Positions 3,965-5,353 of a DNA stretch of 5,353 bases are shown one piece after another. The notes below the pieces were generated by a model. It ran no database searches. It had not been told where the DNA came from and saw only the letters and a program-made list of their open reading frames with translations. The position numbers were made by a program, and so were the translations under genes. This DNA comes from Lachnospiraceae bacterium UBA1755 (GTDB lineage: Bacteria; Bacillota; Clostridia; Lachnospirales; Lachnospiraceae). The first letter of the stretch is position 1. Every line of letters begins with the position of its first letter. The DNA is taken from the NCBI GenBank assembly GCA_002314805.1, contig DCHJ01000015.1:1-5353 (forward strand), given 5' to 3'.

Positions 3965-5131
3965 ATGACTAAACCAACGCGCATAACTGAATTATTGCTC
4001 TGCGGACTGCTGATGGTACTTCTCAGTCTTGTACTTGTCTCCTGCGGTGCTAAGCAGAAGACAGAAATAGAGACACCCGCACAGCAGGAATCCGGGACAG
4101 AGACCGCGACAGAAGCTCCGCCATCCATAGTGATAGAGGATGAGCCGGAGACAGAGCCGGAGACAGAAGCCTTCGTACCCATCAACGAGAGAGTAGAAAA
4201 GGATGGGATGATAAGCTCATACCTGACAGGAGAGCTGGTTCCCATAGAACAGGGCTGCCGCAGACCGGTGGCTGTTATGATGAGCAATGATAAAGAGGCG
4301 GCTCCACAGTACGGTATGATGGATGCGGGAGTCATCTATGAAGCGCCGGTGGAAGGTACCATGAACCGCTTCATGAGTGTGATCGAAGCCTATGATGATC
4401 TGGACCGTATCGGCTCGGTACGCAGCTGCAGGACCTATTACACCTATTTCGCGAGAGAGTGGGATGCGATCTATGCTCACTACGGACAGTCCTCATTTGC
4501 AAAGCCATATCTCGATAATGTCGACAATATCAACGGTGTAGACGGATCAGGCGGCGCAGCCTACTACAGATCAAAGGACAAGAAATCCCCCCATAACGCG
4601 TATACGAGCGGTGAGATGCTGGATAATACCATTGACCGGCTCGGGTATTCCCGGGATTACAGCACTGAGTATGAAGAAAGGGGCGGACACTTCAGATTCA
4701 ATCTTGAAGAGGACGAGATCGTCTTTGAGGAGGCGCTGAGTCTTCCGGCAGGCACGGTAAAGCCGGGATATACCTATAACGCTCCATGGTTCACCTATGA
4801 CCCTGAAGACGGTCTTTACTACCGCTATCAGTACGGCAGGGAGCATATGAGCGATAAAGGGCAGGTGGCTGTAAAAAACATAATTTTCCAGTACTGTCCG
4901 GTCGGTCATTACGCAGATACGGATTACCTCAATATCGATGTGCATGAAGACGGCTATGGCTTCATCATCACCAACGGCAGGGCGATGCCGTTTGCCAGCC
5001 GTAAGGACGGAGAATTCGGAGTAACGCATTATTACGATATGGAGGGAAATGAATTCAGAATTAACCGTGGCAAGACATGGATATGCATCATAGATTCCAA
5101 AGGATTTGACAAAACAGAGATACTTGAGTAG
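3965..5131 (+). CDS. DUF3048 (YerB-type) lipoprotein
   Basis: A 388-residue secreted lipoprotein. An N-terminal hydrophobic segment (about 9-26) ends in the lipobox LVSC with lipidated Cys27. An acidic, Thr/Glu/Pro-rich linker follows (about 32-75, with ETEPETE), which probably spans cell wall. The N-terminal DUF3048 domain (about 95-240) shows RPVAVMMSNDKEAAPQYGMM, AGVIYEAPVEG, RFMSVIEAYD, IGSVRSCRTYY and SPHNAYTS, all typical of the YerB family. The C-terminal DUF3048 part (about 268-377) shows VKNIIFQY, GFIITNGRAMPF, HYYDMEGNEFRINRGKTWI. The family's biochemical role is unknown; it is placed on the outer face of the membrane. ATG 3965 is the only start that keeps the signal peptide; GAGAGGAAAAG lies about 16 or more bases upstream, rather distant, so translation may be weak. 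No terminator follows before the riboswitch promoter. Confidence 0.85.
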   Translation: MTKPTRITELLLCGLLMVLLSLVLVSCGAKQKTEIETPAQQESGTETATEAPPSIVIEDEPETEPETEAFVPINERVEKDGMISSYLTGELVPIEQGCRRPVAVMMSNDKEAAPQYGMMDAGVIYEAPVEGTMNRFMSVIEAYDDLDRIGSVRSCRTYYTYFAREWDAIYAHYGQSSFAKPYLDNVDNINGVDGSGGAAYYRSKDKKSPHNAYTSGEMLDNTIDRLGYSRDYSTEYEERGGHFRFNLEEDEIVFEEALSLPAGTVKPGYTYNAPWFTYDPEDGLYYRYQYGREHMSDKGQVAVKNIIFQYCPVGHYADTDYLNIDVHEDGYGFIITNGRAMPFASRKDGEFGVTHYYDMEGNEFRINRGKTWICIIDSKGFDKTEILE

Positions 5132-5164
5132 ACATAGCCCGCGTGGCAGACAGCAGGAAATGGG

Positions 5165-5184
5165 AATGTGACAAAAATGTGACA
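5165..5184 (+). promoter_or_regulatory. Tandem TGTGACA box, 11-bp period
   Basis: AATGTGACA occurs at 5165-5173 and again at 5176-5184, an exact 9-bp direct repeat one helical turn apart, i.e. TGTGACA-4 bp-TGTGACA. This 7-4-7 geometry is that of OmpR/PhoB-family response regulator sites. It ends 15 bp upstream of the riboswitch promoter's -35, a suitable place for an activator. The regulator is not in the window. Confidence 0.4.
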
Positions 5185-5199
5185 GAATACCATGAACTG

Positions 5200-5228
5200 T
5201 TGTAAATATGAACATTATTGCGTACACT
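5200..5228 (+). promoter_or_regulatory. Promoter of the riboswitch transcript
   Basis: TTGTAA (5200-5205), 17 nt and TACACT (5223-5228) predict a start at about 5235, exactly at the 5' edge of the c-di-GMP aptamer. Each hexamer matches consensus at four of six positions, so it is moderate in strength and could depend on the activator-like box upstream. Confidence 0.55.
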
Positions 5229-5233
5229 ATGGT

Positions 5234-5299
5234 CACTTGGCAAAGTCGGGGTGACCCGGTGACGCAAAGCTACAGGGACTCATAGGAGTCAGCCAGCTG
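5234..5299 (+). ncRNA. Cyclic-di-GMP class I riboswitch (GEMM-I)
   Basis: The conserved core is clear: GGCAAA (5239-5244), a helix TCGGG/CCCGG capped by the GNRA loop GTGA, then GACGCAAAGC (5261-5270), a second hairpin (GACTC ATAG GAGTC) and GCCAG (5292-5296). The candidate closing helix is CACTTGGC (5234-5241) with GCCAGCTG (5292-5299), one mismatch. GEMM-I RNAs bind c-di-GMP and control motility, adhesion or surface-protein genes (family knowledge). The 3' strand of this helix overlaps the 5' arm of the terminator that follows, so ligand binding would be expected to prevent termination (ON switch); this direction is inference. The controlled gene lies beyond the right edge. Confidence 0.85.
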
Positions 5300-5335
5300 C
5301 AGATTCACTTAGGTGTGATGCTGCAGTTTTTTTTT
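5295..5335 (+). terminator. Riboswitch expression-platform terminator
   Basis: CTGCAG (5297-5302) pairs with CTGCAG (5321-5326), extended by AG with TT and by bulged inner pairs (ATTCAC with GTGTGAT), and is followed by nine T residues (5327-5335). Its 5' arm shares bases 5295-5299 with the aptamer's closing helix, making the two folds mutually exclusive. Confidence 0.8.
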
Positions 5336-5353
5336 GCAATACCGGATGCGGAT

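Noticed and set aside
4571..5236. Minus-strand 221-codon frame
   Set aside because: It is antisense to the DUF3048 lipoprotein and the riboswitch promoter and has no recognisable domain.
1..5353. CRISPR array, transposon or prophage
   Set aside because: No regularly spaced short repeats with unique spacers, no transposase or phage genes, and no terminal inverted repeats beyond the toxin module's own arms.

Overview
The window suggests a Firmicutes/Clostridia chromosome, most likely Lachnospiraceae-like. The Shine-Dalgarno sequences are strong (AAAGGAGGG, AGGAGAG), the base composition is moderate, and the protein families present (a CmpB-type ABC permease-like membrane protein, FIST, YlmH, a YerB/DUF3048 lipoprotein) are common in that group. 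Assignment to a genus is not possible from this sequence alone.

Layout, left to right. (1) Positions 1-281 are non-coding or leader sequence with no gene I can defend. (2) Two rightward genes follow, probably one operon: a five-helix membrane protein of the putative ABC-transporter type IV family (306-953) and a FIST-like sensory protein (1009-1968). (3) A 317-bp non-coding stretch holds a degenerate 66-bp tandem repeat. (4) A leftward ylmH-like S4 RNA-binding gene (2286-2828) lacks most of its expected N-terminal domain. (5) Directly upstream of it, at about 2879-3205, is a compact module that reads as a type I toxin-antitoxin system. It has a 30-residue holin-like single-helix peptide on the minus strand, a convergent antisense RNA of about 90 nt with a strong promoter, a 12-bp bidirectional terminator shared by both transcripts, similar 5' ends on the two RNAs, a leader able to hide the toxin ribosome binding site, and a 10-bp palindrome over the toxin promoter. 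(6) A lone tRNA-Gly(CCC) at 3539-3609 has its own promoter, a leader of about 58 nt and a terminator. (7) A possible 51-codon small ORF precedes a DUF3048/YerB-type lipoprotein (3965-5131). (8) The window ends with a promoter, a class I cyclic-di-GMP (GEMM-I) riboswitch and an intrinsic terminator. These control a gene that lies beyond the right edge.

The most notable parts are the toxin-antitoxin module beside a truncated ylmH, the c-di-GMP riboswitch whose controlled gene is out of view, and the tRNA leader that is perfectly complementary to the 3' part of the tRNA. I do not see a CRISPR array, transposase, integrase or phage structural gene.
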